Shown here one piece after another: positions 12,001 through 22,620 of a DNA stretch of 64,000 nucleotides. The stretch lies in assembly GCA_026027325.1 (NCBI GenBank), contig JAMSLZ010000007.1, positions 992,001 to 1,056,000 on the forward strand, given 5' to 3'. A model generated the notes under the pieces. That model searched no databases. It had not been told where the DNA came from and saw only the letters and a list, made by a program, of their open reading frames with translations. The stretch's first letter is position 1. Each line of letters opens with the position of its first letter. Source of the DNA: Actinomucor elegans. Its lineage: Eukaryota; Mucoromycota; Mucoromycetes; Mucorales; Mucoraceae. Position numbers and translations under genes: made by a program.

Positions 12001-15000
12001 TGCACCTCGCTGAATGCTTTTGGATTGCTGTGGAGTGTCTCTTGAATCAAAGCCTCTTCATTGGCAGGAGGAGTGTAATTGATACATTGGTTGAGTGCTA
12101 GTAGAAGTCGGGTCTGTGTGTTTTCATTCACTTGCTTGTATTCAGAAAGGACATAGTTCATAGCATTGGTAATGATATCGGCAATAGTATCACAGCACTG
12201 AGTACGAATAGGAGCAGGTGTTAAAGGGTAATTCGCAGTAGCAATCAAGTGTGCCATGATGATATCCCATATCTTAGAAGAAGATTCCTTTTCAGTATTG
12301 ATGAGTCTACCCATATCTAAAACTGCAATGTATTCTAGTTTGTCTACTGCAAACGATCTATTATTGAAGATTTTCTGCACGGGTATCATTAATATAAGGT
12401 ACATACGTTAAAACTCCTGTATACTTACTGCTCTAGAAGATTTACTACTTGATAATTCTTCAGCGTCTGCAAATGGTGTACCACTAACTTCAGAGCTCAA
12501 ACGACATAGAGCGGATGAGAATGCCATAAAAGAGTCATCATCAAGGTATTTGCTGTTTTCAAACAACCTTTGAAATGAAGCATTGATAATAGTGAGGTGA
12601 TCAGCATCCATCAGCTGATTATTAAGTTGTGCTAAACGGAAGAGCATTAGATAAACATTAAAACTTATACTGAATCATACTTACGTGTTTGATTGCCTTG
12701 GTTAGTTATAGTTGAAGTAGATGATCCGGTCATTGTACGTCTTAAAGTATTGACTCCAACAGAACTATTCGTATTTACACCGCCAACAGAAGACCCTTTC
12801 GGTACTGGTCGATTGAATAAAAGAAAATCGGCCAATTGCAACGTTTCTAACACAAGATACCACGACGATCCTAACGCGCTACTCAAAAACATGGTTATAT
12901 TCAACAATACGCGCAGGCTATACAGATTTTTATCGTTTAATGTGATATTGGCTAATGCTTGTTGCTGCTGAACTGACAAATCGGTAAAAGATACTGCTGT
13001 AGCCGCTGCTGGAGATGATGAAGCAGTGCCTAAGCTGGAATTACTCAAGCTATTGCCGTTTTTACCGCTAGATCCACTGGTGTTGGATATAAATCCAGAA
13101 GATAATAGAGGGATGATAGGAATCGAGTTCTTGCATAAATTGGTCAAGAAAGCATCTCGAGGTGTAACTAGATTCAATACACCGCAAACATTGGTAAAGT
13201 TTTGATAGGACCGCATGGTACTTTGGAATAGGTCCTCATCTAGATTGGCAGTCAAGTAAAAGGACATTGCGGCTAAAAGGCCAGGCCAAGCTACATTGGC
13301 CATATCAGTCACTAGATTGAGATCAGCAGCTTCAAGGTCTGGGGATGGTTGCTTTCCAGAGCCTGGAGAGAATTTAGGTAAAGCGAATCCAGCTAAACCA
13401 TCTGCAATTGAGTTGAGGCAAAGTAGAGCAAGATAGTATATATACGTTTCAGGTATAGCAGGCGGATCAGCCTTATCTAATTGATCAATACTATAGCAAT
13501 GTATTAACATCCATGCGTGGTTCATAGTAAGTGCACATACCATTGAATGCGCATTGTGCAACTAGCAGTACTCAAACTACTATCAGATGCAGCTGATATA
13601 TTTTGATTTGAATATGATGAAGCATATCCACCTGCACTGTTTGATCCATAATCCAAACTCTCTCTTCCGCCTTGATTAGCACCAATGGATTGAGGCTTTT
13701 CAGTAGCTAAACGACCAAAGCCCGTGATCATATCACGAAACACGTTGGTTGAGCTATTTTGCCCATCATACCATTTATAAATCGAACTTGTTAGTGTGGC
13801 ATCACTGCATACACCTTTGAAAACTTCCATTGCCAATACACGAAGCCAAAGTGGGTTCTCGGGCTCCAATATCTTGACGAACATTGATAAAAATATCTCG
13901 CATTCCATAATTAATATTTCGCTGAACTGCTTGATCAATATATAAACCACACGAGTCAATCGCATAGTCTGAGGAAACTCGTTCTTCTCGGAGAAGTTTT
14001 TGATAAACATTGGACAGACGCGTTCTTTCAGTACTGAGCTTAATTCAATATGCTATTTCGAACTGTTAGTATCACTTTATTATAGTGCCCCTTTTGCATA
14101 ATACCTCTTTAAATAACGTGTGGTGATTCGCCAATACACTCTCAATTAATTCCAATCCAAATGTCTTTGATAAATGGTTCAAACGAAGATACTCTGGATG
14201 ATCACCGTTTGTCAGCAAGCATAAGTCTTGGAATAGATAATAAGCGTCTTTTGCGCAAGGATGTAAATTAATCTTCTCTCCAGTACTAATCTCGATCTGG
14301 TGATTTGCGTCAGACGGCGACAGTTTCTGCGTGTCCTCTTTTGCAACCTTATCGAATACAAAGATAACTAATTGACGCAAGGTTGCTGCTGCTGTATTAT
14401 TCACAACTACAATTTTTGAGTCCTGTAATCTGAAACATATCAAAAGAGCCTTTTTGACGTTATAGTCAGTGCACTTTAATTGCTCGATATTTTATTTTCA
14501 GTTACCTCTGCCAGTATATCATCATGCACGCTTCTGTAATTGTTTAATAAAGGTAGCACTGTCTGTAATATCTTTAATTGAATCTCCACTCCATGGATAC
14601 TGATATCGGTTAATGTTCGCAAGATGGTTCTAACTGATGTCTGTCAAATTACAAGTCTTCAGTAATAATCTCGACCAAAAGTTGCTAGTATTTGCACAGT
14701 TTTTTTTTACCTCAGGTATAGCATGGAACGAAATGAGCTTTTGTATACATCCAATGGCGATGGTAACCAGTTTGACTTGCTTTGTTTCACAAGCGAGAAC
14801 AAAGGGACGTAATGCATCTTCCGTCTTTGCTAATTCTATATCAAATAAGTTAGTCCCGCGAACTTGAGACAAACTCTGTGTATGTCTACCATTTGCTATA
14901 CTGTATCCAGGTCGTTCCTTGAAACTTCTTAATATGACACTTAATCTTTCAGCAGCCTACAGTATGATGGTCTTAATCATCGCGTAACAAAGTCGAGAAA

Positions 15001-15096
15001 TCTCGGTCAAACCTCTTTAATTTCAGGGTGTTTCCTTCGCGCTTCGCTCGACAAAGTCAACAGTTCGGTCTGTAGAAACGCTGTAAGCCCACTCAT
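9019..15096 (-). CDS. MON2: MON2 homologue (Arf-GEF-like endosome/Golgi trafficking scaffold), 12 exons
   Basis: Peripheral Golgi/endosome protein related to large Arf GEFs but lacking a Sec7 catalytic domain; in other fungi and animals it works with Dop1 and a phospholipid flippase. Exons (minus): 15096-15013, 14956-14711, 14640-14506, 14449-14105, 14052-13541, 13490-12685, 12631-12429, 12374-10079, 10028-9591, 9531-9408, 9319-9231, 9179-9019. Phases agree at every junction and give 1812 residues, against about 1640-1720 in yeast and human. The N-terminal DCB-like region is recognisable, including LKILQTVLPLLNNYR and NNTAAATLRQLVIFVFD; HUS-like and long HEAT-type helical regions follow, then a Mon2-type C-terminus (AHLFYLYPSL). 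Low-complexity Ser/Asn inserts around exons 5-6 explain the extra length. The ATG at 15096 gives MSGLTAFLQTELLTLSSEAR, the expected amphipathic start. Confidence 0.92.
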
Positions 15097-15388
15097 TCTA
15101 TGACTTTTCGAGTAAAAAGGTGTGGTATATTAAAAATAAAGGGATCTATCGTTGCGCAAAACTCTACAGTTGAATGTCTCCTTTTTTCTGAAATCTCGTG
15201 GTAATAGATGAAAGGTTCCAGAAAAGAAGGTACTTCCTATACTATTAATGCCAAGAAGGATCGGTTGGTCAATCACGTCACAATATTTTCAAGAACCGTA
15301 AAGTAAGCCAATCGAAAAGCGGAATTTAAGTCACGTGATTTTATTTTTTATAAGACTTGTTAAATGTTTCAGAAAAACTGTCATGTGA

Positions 15389-15462
15389 GCTTCCGTGGCG
15401 CAATTGGCTAGCGCGTCTGACTGTTAATCAGGAGGTTGGTGGTTCAAGCCCACCCGGGAGCG
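15389..15462 (+). tRNA. tRNA-Asn (anticodon GTT)
   Basis: Complete cloverleaf without intron. Acceptor arms GCTTCCG and CGGGAGC pair over 7 bp (one G-T), discriminator G. The D arm contains the A-box-like TGGCGCAATTGGCTAGCG. The anticodon stem TCTGA/TCAGG encloses loop CTGTTAA with anticodon GTT at 15423-15425. The T arm is GGTGG-TTCAAGC-CCACC, matching a pol III B box. A T-rich stretch follows immediately and can end pol III transcription. Confidence 0.96.
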
Positions 15463-15951
15463 TATATTTTTTCAACTGTTTCATATTTTCGTGATACGTT
15501 TGAATTCGAATATCGTCTACAAATGTTCCTGAAAATGCACACTTTAAAATTCATTATTGGAGAGTTTGCTCTAGTAGCTCTTTGGCCTCTCGAACCTTTC
15601 TTGATATATTGACATTATAATAACAGTTAATTGGTAATCTATCGATTTACTTTTAATTGATCAATAATGCGCATTGAAATGGAGATAGCTTGATAGCAAT
15701 CAAAAAGCTTCAATTCAAGTAGAATAAACATAATTGAGTAGATTTTTTATCAAGAATAGCTTCTGGGTAGTTGGTTTTGAGAATAAATGACTCTATATAC
15801 CAATAGCACCTATATGTATGTTGTTTCAATAAGAAACGGATCTATATCTGGGATCTACTGATAAAATCGCTGAGTTACAAACCTTGTTGATTTAGTTTCT
15901 CTTTTCATGGAAGACCGTTTCCCTCTTAGTTCATTACAGTAATTCTTTGCG
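15463..15951. other. Intergenic region, tRNA-Asn to HAD gene
   Basis: 489 bp of AT-rich DNA. The first bases are the T-rich pol III stop of the tRNA; the remainder is presumably the promoter of the downstream hydrolase. No other feature seen. Confidence 0.5.
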
Positions 15952-16992
15952 ATGCAGCTCATTCAAGGCTTTAAACAAATACTTGAGCAAGTGAAATACG
16001 ATACCATTGCTTGCGATATATATGGTGTCCTTCATGACGGCTTACAAGCCTATCCTTATTCAAGAGAAGCGCTTTCTACGCTCTCTCAAAACAATGAGCA
16101 CGTTGTGTTGCTTTCAAACTCGACACGACTGCAAGATAAACTTGATATTGCCATGAGTAGCAAGTTTGATATTACCAGCGAACTTTATGAAGAAATCCTT
16201 TCTAGTGGTGTGTTAACCAAGCTCTTTCTCAAAGATATTGCTGAATATCTACAAACAGGTGCCGTTAAAACTGCTACTTGTCATGCTACAGCGCAGTGCC
16301 AAGGCAGAAGTACACGTATGGAACCGGATGTCTTTGCTGCCACTTATTTAAAGACAGGCAAGTTCTTTTTGGCAGGCGATCCAGATTGGCAAGAGCCTTT
16401 GTATATGCCAGTATCACCAACATTATCGCGTGTGCATGATTGGGATCAGATGGAATTTGTATTGCTGGGATCGATTCGAGGTGTTTTCCCTGAGGAAAAA
16501 CCAGTGGATGCATTCAGCGAAGAAGAGGTACGATCTGATTATCAGCCACTGTTGGACAAGTGCTTGCAGAGGAATATACCTATCATTTGTGCTAATCCTG
16601 ATGTGTTTGCACCGAATGGTGTCAATGAAGATGGCAGCACCAAGCTATTGATTTGTCCAGGCTATGTTGGACAAATGTATGAGGAAATGGGTGGACAAGT
16701 GCTGTACTTTGGAAAACCATTCAAGAGTATTTATGAATATTTGGTGGCTAATAAAGCGAAATCCTCGGGAAATTCTAGTAGAATTGTTTGCGTAGGCGAT
16801 AATGTAGCGACTGATATTCGAGGAGCAACTGAAGCAGGCTTGGATGTAGTGATGATTCTCGGTGGAGTTCATTGGGAAGAGCTAAAAGATGCTATAGACG
16901 ACAAAGCAGAACTAGAATCCCGTGTCCGAAAGTTGTGTCAATTGCATGGCAGTCAAGAGCCAACTTATCTGATGCCTTTGCTAAAATATTAA
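15952..16992 (+). CDS. HAD-superfamily subclass IIA hydrolase (NagD/CECR5-like fold)
   Basis: Intronless gene of 346 residues. Motif I is CDIYGVLHDG at residues 21-30, with the nucleophile Asp22. Motif II is LLSNSTR (residues 53-59), motif III lies in FGKPFKSIYEYL near residue 250 with the conserved Lys, and motif IV is VGDNVATDIRGA near residue 280 with acidic metal ligands. Between motifs II and III sits the large C2-type cap expected of subclass IIA. The second Asp of the usual DxD motif is Tyr24, which resembles the DxWG form of the bacterial HAD-IIA 'hyp4' group; phosphatase activity is therefore uncertain. Substrate unknown. A polyadenylation signal AATAAA is at 17042-17047. Confidence 0.88.
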   Translation: MQLIQGFKQILEQVKYDTIACDIYGVLHDGLQAYPYSREALSTLSQNNEHVVLLSNSTRLQDKLDIAMSSKFDITSELYEEILSSGVLTKLFLKDIAEYLQTGAVKTATCHATAQCQGRSTRMEPDVFAATYLKTGKFFLAGDPDWQEPLYMPVSPTLSRVHDWDQMEFVLLGSIRGVFPEEKPVDAFSEEEVRSDYQPLLDKCLQRNIPIICANPDVFAPNGVNEDGSTKLLICPGYVGQMYEEMGGQVLYFGKPFKSIYEYLVANKAKSSGNSSRIVCVGDNVATDIRGATEAGLDVVMILGGVHWEELKDAIDDKAELESRVRKLCQLHGSQEPTYLMPLLKY

Positions 16993-17504
16993 TTTACTAT
17001 AAATGTAGTTTTACGTATGGAGATAGGGTCCAGTTTAGATTAATAAACATGTGCTAGGATACAAGATAGTGAGTGGTTCATTTTATGCTTGTTTGGTATG
17101 ATTAAAACCTCCATTTTCTACACAGAAAAATAAGACGCGTAATTAAACCAAGAGTAGATATATATATATGTATGCTTTGGCTATGGAAAAAAAAGGTCAC
17201 AGCAGGGTAAAATCATAAATTTCCTATAGATTGTTCAGTGGAAAACTCAAACTGATACGTGCTGAGTACAGAAAAAACAAATGAGTCAATCAAAACAAGT
17301 TGGAAAATCCACTTTTTTTTTCCCTTTTGTTACATACATATATGTCATGGATACAGTACTAACCGAAAATACTAGTGTTATTCGAGTACCCGAATACTTT
17401 TATGCTGTAGATATTAATTACTTGACCCACATGATTGGTAAAAGAAAACTTTTTGGTTAATGCGTATTGATGAATAAGATTGCTAATTCATTACATTAGC
17501 TGAC
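16993..17504. other. Intergenic region, HAD gene to cyclin
   Basis: About 510 bp. It contains AATAAA at 17042-17047 for the hydrolase, a short TA-dinucleotide run near 17157-17170 and several T or A homopolymers. The right part is presumably the cyclin promoter. No gene seen. Confidence 0.5.
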
Positions 17505-18221
17505 ATGTTGGGTAGACTGATATCACATAACGACCTTATACCGTTAACGCCTAGCAACCTAACGCGTTTTCATTCTCGAACACCGCCAAACATATCACTC
17601 AGTGATTATTTAAGACGTATCGTAAAGTACACCTCCGTAGAAAAATCCTGTCTTTTGATTCTATTGATTTATATCGACCGTGTCTGTGAGCTGCATCCTC
17701 ATTTTACCGTATCTTCACTGACGGTACATCGATTCTTGATCACAGCGGTAACAGTATCTTCAAAGGCATTGTGTGATTCATATTGCACCAATTCACATTA
17801 TGCTAAAGTTGGAGGCATATCAACGCAGGAAATAAATGCTTTGGAATTGGAGTTTTTATCTTTAATCGATTGGCATCTGGCATCCACTGGACCTATTCTA
17901 CAGCAATATTATGCGAATTTAGTCGAGCAGCACCCCTGTTATGAACGTATCGTATCAAACCTTGTTCAACAAGAAGATAAGTCTGTAAATAAGAAGCGAC
18001 GAAGGAGCAGTGTTGAGATAGAAACAGCAGCCGCGGCAGAAGAAAAGGAGCCAGAACTGGAGCCAGAACCAGAACCAGAGCTGCCAAAAGCAGAGATAGT
18101 GACAGAGCCGGTTAGCCGGAAAAATTCCTTGGATATCAATTCTGTAAAATTAGAGGAAGAAGCAACGAAAAAACATTTTGATACGTTACTAGAAGATGAA
18201 ACCATACCCTACATCGCATAG
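17505..18221 (+). CDS. Pho80-like cyclin
   Basis: Single-exon gene of 238 residues with the Pho80/Pcl cyclin fold, predicted to activate a Pho85/CDK5-type kinase. The core (about residues 20-150) includes PNISLSDYLRRIVKYTSVEK, then LLILLIYIDRVCE, HRFLITAVTVSSKALCDSY and the typical YAKVGGISTQEINALELEFLSLIDW that marks the Pcl family. The C-terminal 80 residues are charged and low in complexity: a KKRRRS patch, then repeated Glu-Pro pairs (EPELEPEPEPEL). Full-length cyclin box, no introns. Which Pcl subgroup it belongs to cannot be settled by eye; nutrient or phosphate signalling would be the family expectation, not something the sequence shows. Confidence 0.9.
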   Translation: MLGRLISHNDLIPLTPSNLTRFHSRTPPNISLSDYLRRIVKYTSVEKSCLLILLIYIDRVCELHPHFTVSSLTVHRFLITAVTVSSKALCDSYCTNSHYAKVGGISTQEINALELEFLSLIDWHLASTGPILQQYYANLVEQHPCYERIVSNLVQQEDKSVNKKRRRSSVEIETAAAAEEKEPELEPEPEPELPKAEIVTEPVSRKNSLDINSVKLEEEATKKHFDTLLEDETIPYIA

Positions 18222-19090
18222 TCCTTGTTATATCTTTCACAGTACATGTACGACCCGAATGGCTCACATATATATACACCTCGTGAGCTCACCTTGTCGA
18301 ATCAAATCTACTTGTTTTCCTATTGTATCCACTCAAGAAGCATCTCCAAGAAGTACGCAGGCGTTTTTTTTTCTTCAGCTTACTTGCAAGAAACCATATT
18401 TAATGTATTTATATTAGAAAAAGTACCTTTCCTTCCACAATAATTTTCATACATATAATCTTTCTAAATTGCACGTCAAAAATAAATAAATACAGAAATC
18501 CAATCCCCTGGCACCACTTTGATCTTGTGCATCATCATGCACAGCAAATGACTGCTTTTCGTTTCTAATCACTCTTTGAAAGTAAAATATAGATGTAAAT
18601 TTTTGATATGCGATCCATAAAATTACATACAATGAGTGTATACTTGCATATCATATCATTATATAATTGATTGGAACTTATTGCCGGAAAAACTATAGGT
18701 TACTGCTTAAACATTACACAAACATTATTTAACTCATTGATAACAAGTGATCTATGAACTGAGTTCCATTTGAAGTATAATGAAGCTCTCTAAAAAATTA
18801 TCTAATAAATGCACTATATATGCATATGTTTACATTATCTTACTACGAAAGACTTAGGAATAATTAGCCTGAGGTGGACGATCGACTGATCGGACGACGA
18901 CGGTTGACGACGACGACGACTATCATGTTTCGTTTACCGATATCCAATCAAGATTATGTTTTCTTAAATGGGGCTCTACCATAGAACTAAAACTTAAATA
19001 TCTTTGCTTATTTGTCCTTATAAAAAAAAATGCAACTTGTGTTTATATTCTAAAAAAATCAAAGAAACTGCGACTAGCTCTCGGCTGAAG

Positions 19091-19108
19091 AACTGCTTCG
19101 GAGCAGTT
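19091..19108. other. Short perfect hairpin
   Basis: AACTGCT, loop TCGG, AGCAGTT: 7 bp with a tetraloop, in a stretch slightly richer in G+C than its surroundings (about 19070-19200). It could belong to a non-coding RNA or to the 3' part of the small minus-strand gene; no known RNA family is recognised. Confidence 0.35.
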
Positions 19109-19287
19109 GGCTGGGGCACATTCTAGAAAGACTTAGCTGGAGAGCCATCTCAAAGAGTTTAGTTGGAAAATCCCATCGAAACAACTACCATCATTGTAAG
19201 TGAAGAAAGGATTTGAACTTTAGCTTGAAGGGGAAGGGAACAAAAAAAGTAAAAAGTAAAAAGATCAATTGAATAACAAATGAGCAT

Positions 19288-19509
19288 TTATGGGCAGTTT
19301 GGATTTGCTTTTTTTTGTAAACGTATATTGATTAGTTGAGTGATAAATGGGGGCAAATAAGATGATGTGCTTACATTGAATGATAGTATGACAAGCAACC
19401 ACTTGATGAACAGCATGGTATTCCAAAAGAACTTGATGAGTTCATGTATTTGGGTACTCGGCTCGCGCTTTGCTATGTTTTTCACCGATGCGAGAACCAA
19501 GGAATCCAT
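19288..19509 (-). CDS. Possible small membrane protein, unknown
   Basis: The ATG at 19509 is preceded on the same strand by CTATAAAAC at a TATA-like distance. It opens a 45-residue stretch with an amphipathic start (MDSLVLASVKNIAKREPSTQ) and a hydrophobic segment (FFWNTMLFIKWLLVILSF), followed directly by a good donor GTAAGC at 19374. If spliced to an acceptor at 19308, the frame continues about 38 more hydrophobic codons to a stop at 19191; unspliced it ends at 19288. No homology recognised. It may be a real short protein or a chance frame. Confidence 0.3.
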   Translation of the reverse strand: MDSLVLASVKNIAKREPSTQIHELIKFFWNTMLFIKWLLVILSFNVSTSSYLPPFITQLINIRLQKKANPNCP

Positions 19510-21169
19510 TATTAATTGTTGTTTTATAGAATGACTTTCGGCAGTCCATGTTACAATATCAACACTGAATTCGTTTTTCAGATGAATTTTTTTAGAGTAT
19601 CAAGCTGAAAAGGTCGGCTTGTCCATAGCTTCGATTAAAAGTATCCTGAACACCTACCCCGTATGGCAGTTCAGGTATCTCTACTAGCGCCATACAACAA
19701 GGCAGTTCACAGTAGAAAAAAAGAAGCTGAAGACAACCTCTTTTTTTTGTGAGGAGAGTTATCTATTATGGAAAATGCGTGTCCTTTTACACTATTGTTG
19801 AAACCTTGGATGTGTGGCTTGGGGAGACTTGATGGATTTTATCATACTGGTTCTTTTTCGCTTATATACAATACCTTTCTTCATCGTTCATAGTTTGGAT
19901 ACATGCTCGTTTGATTCGCTCAATAATAGGCGTATTACGTTGATCATAATGACGCTATAACTCATAGATTATATAATGGCTTTTCCTTTGTGAGTTGTTT
20001 GACTTTGTTATGATTTAAGAACATTACAAGGATTTCTCTCCTAAATATACATTTTTACAGTGATATTTTTTGGGGGGGGGGCGCATACTTGCTTGTTGAC
20101 TAGAACAGTCCATTTGTGATAAAGCCAACCTAGTCCTTATGCTTCCGGTCAGCTTTATCCTAAACAAAAGTAGCTTGGTTATCCCTGCGTATTATCTAGT
20201 TGTAGACCAATGAGCCCATTGATTTTGTTATACGCTTAAAGTCGTATAACAATGAGTAAAAAATAAGAATGTATCTTTCCATATAACAATCTACTCACCT
20301 CCAATGAATGTTAGCTGCTACTCATTCGTTCGTTGAACTTGTTACAATCAAATGCTTCCTTATTAATATCCTTTGTTACAGTAGTTGGATTCATCAACTT
20401 CATACAGTGATAAATTCCTATCAAGACGCTGCAAAGCATTCATTTACTAACTGTGCATCAATGATTGACTGTGTCTAGTCTCTATATGATTTACATTCGT
20501 CAAGGCTTTCCAATAAGAAGCCCCATAGACAAGAAAACAACACTTACCAGCATATCAATATTTAATTATGCGCACATCTCTTGGGCGGTCCCGAGATAAC
20601 CTCAGGATGGTCAGTGGACAGATAAAATAGCTGACATCGTAAGTGTTAATCTTTGTCCGCTACGTCTTATAATATATTATTTACTATAACTTTAGAATTT
20701 TTTTTTTTACTATTAACTACCATGCGTCATATACGAGACTTTACCTTGTTAGTTGAGTCTACCAATTCCAGCTATCAAGCATTGATTGTTATATGAACAT
20801 GAATAGCTGTACTAGATTAATGACTGTTTGTCGCATTATATATGTACAAGAATAACAATAATAAGAGTATGTTTCTTTTTGTAGTACTAACTCGACATGC
20901 CTAGTTCCGTTATAGTTCCAGAGTTCAACGCATTATAATACATTTTTTATATGGCTGACTGCACAGTGAAGCCTTTTATAAGTTTTGTTAACACAGGTTT
21001 TTCGTTTTTAAACTGTTTTTTATTAGTGAATGCTCGTGTTAAACTGAGCAGTTCAACAGAATTATTTCCATCACCACTAGCCAATCAAAATCGAGAAACA
21101 ATTTAAGGTAAAAAGTATGGGTCTGCTTGGAAAAGAGACCCAGGTTCGATCAAATCCTTTTTCGCCAAA

Positions 21170-21526
21170 ATGAGTAGTTGGAGTAGTTTTTCACAAACCT
21201 ATGTCAATCCTCAGCATTTGCAGGAAGCTGAACAGCAAGTGGACGTCTTTATGGGAATGTTTAACAGGTAAATTGTCCAAATTACTATCAAAAAATGGTA
21301 TGAAATCTGACGATTGAATAGAATCATGACAGCCTGTCAAGACAAATGTATTCCCACCAACTACCACGAACCTGATTTGAACAAGGGAGAACAAAAGTGT
21401 ATCGATCGTTGCGTTGGAAAGTACATGTCGATACAAGCAATCATGGGAGAACGTATGAAAGATATGGCACCTGGTACTGGCAACAATAACACGAATAATG
21501 ACGGTTTTTCACCAGATAGACCTTAA
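21170..21526 (+). CDS. TIM10: Mitochondrial intermembrane-space chaperone Tim10
   Basis: Small Tim chaperone that, with Tim9, escorts hydrophobic precursors across the mitochondrial intermembrane space. Two exons, 21170-21267 and 21322-21526, joined by a 54-nt intron, give 100 residues. The twin CX3C motifs are present as CQDKC and CIDRC, separated by 16 residues (IPTNYHEPDLNKGEQK), and would form the two disulfides. The segment before the first motif (EAEQQVDVFMGMFNR) and the words NYHEPDLNKGE and RCVGKYM fit Tim10 rather than Tim9, Tim8 or Tim13. The tail is Asn/Gly-rich. No N-terminal presequence, as expected for a Mia40 substrate. Confidence 0.95.
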
Positions 21527-21675
21527 ACATACCGACCTAATAGAACGCGCTTCATAATACGTACATATACACACACACACTCACATTCAAACATCCAACA
21601 CGCTCAAACTGTATTATACGATGATTAAAAGACGAGATTTATAATATATTTGATATATGGGTTGATCTGTTATTT

Positions 21676-22620
21676 CTAATATGTATATTGAGGTAACATG
21701 GGGAAGAATCTGCTTGGAGCATAGAGATAATTCATAAATCCGCCCATACCCGCTGTATTATTTCGAGGAAACAATTCGCGCAGCTTTTCATAATAGTAAA
21801 ATACACACATCGACCAGTATATCTAAAGGAACAATGAGCATGGCCGAAATTTTTTTTTTTAAAAAAAAAAGAAGATAGCGCAACTACTTACATAACAAAC
21901 GCTCATAACAAGGAGGATGGCAATAGAAAATTTGAGTTCATCTTCCCATAGCTTTTGACAGTTGTATATGTTCATGTCTGGTAGTGGATCAATGGCAAAA
22001 ATCGTACCATTTAGAGCCACACCTTGTATTACTTCATCCACAATGCCTTTAGACGACTCTAAACACCATTTCATGTAAGCAGTCTTTTGGATACCAAAGA
22101 TAAAGATGTTGACGAGTATGTCAATTAAGTAAATAGGTACGATAAATATCAGGAAGATCACACCTAATTCAAGGGGATATGGTGTATCCTATTGTGTACT
22201 TTTTTTGTAAATATACAACAAGTTAAATGACTCAAGACACTTACTTTAAACAGTCCATATAAAAGTAAAACTGCTACAAGTGCAAATACTATGGACAAAG
22301 ACCCAAGTGTAATCAGTGCTGGGCGATTTAAATAGGAGAAGATGGCTATAGGGTACGAATAGGTTAGTCAAGTGTGGAAGAGAAGGAACTTGAGCCTACG
22401 GGTATATCCTAGAAATGATAAGGTTGCTATATAGGTATTAAAGCCCTAAAGAACGATTGATGAATGATTGATTTATTACTAAATTATGATATCTTACAAG
22501 CCAAATTGCGCTGGCGATCGCACATCCTCCTCTCAGTGACATGAAACCACAGAACTTTCTTCGGCATGGTTTTGGGTCGATATATCTGACTTCTACAGTT
22601 GTATTATTAAAAAATGGCAT
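21676..22620 (-). CDS. Four-transmembrane protein of unknown function
   Basis: Five exons (minus): 22620-22498, 22445-22400, 22345-22245, 22188-21892, 21822-21676; phases agree and give 237 residues ending LPQYTY. Exon 1 has a short Cys/Arg-rich cytosolic start (PKPCRRKFCGFMSLRGGCAI) leading into the first hydrophobic segment. Segment 2 is around LITLGSLSIVFALVAVLLLY, segment 3 around LGVIFLIFIVPIYLIDILVN, segment 4 around FSIAILLVMSVCYIYW. A loop between segments 3 and 4 contains Cys residues (KWCLES, YNCQKL). I do not recognise a named family, although the layout resembles small four-TM proteins of Mucorales. The stop is only about 150 bp from the TIM10 stop, so the genes are convergent. 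Confidence 0.78.

Larger units (their letters stand above)
18222..21169. other. Long intergenic region with one possible small gene
   Basis: About 2.9 kb. It contains a possible small minus-strand gene (19288-19509), a perfect 7-bp hairpin with a TCGG loop at 19091-19108, a short GAC-rich run near 18895-18920 and a run of ten or so G at about 20071-20080. Nothing else has coding character that I can support. Confidence 0.45.

Noticed and set aside
19091..19108. Hairpin as a spliceosomal RNA, snoRNA or tRNA-like gene
   Set aside because: No surrounding conserved boxes or cloverleaf; only a 7-bp stem.
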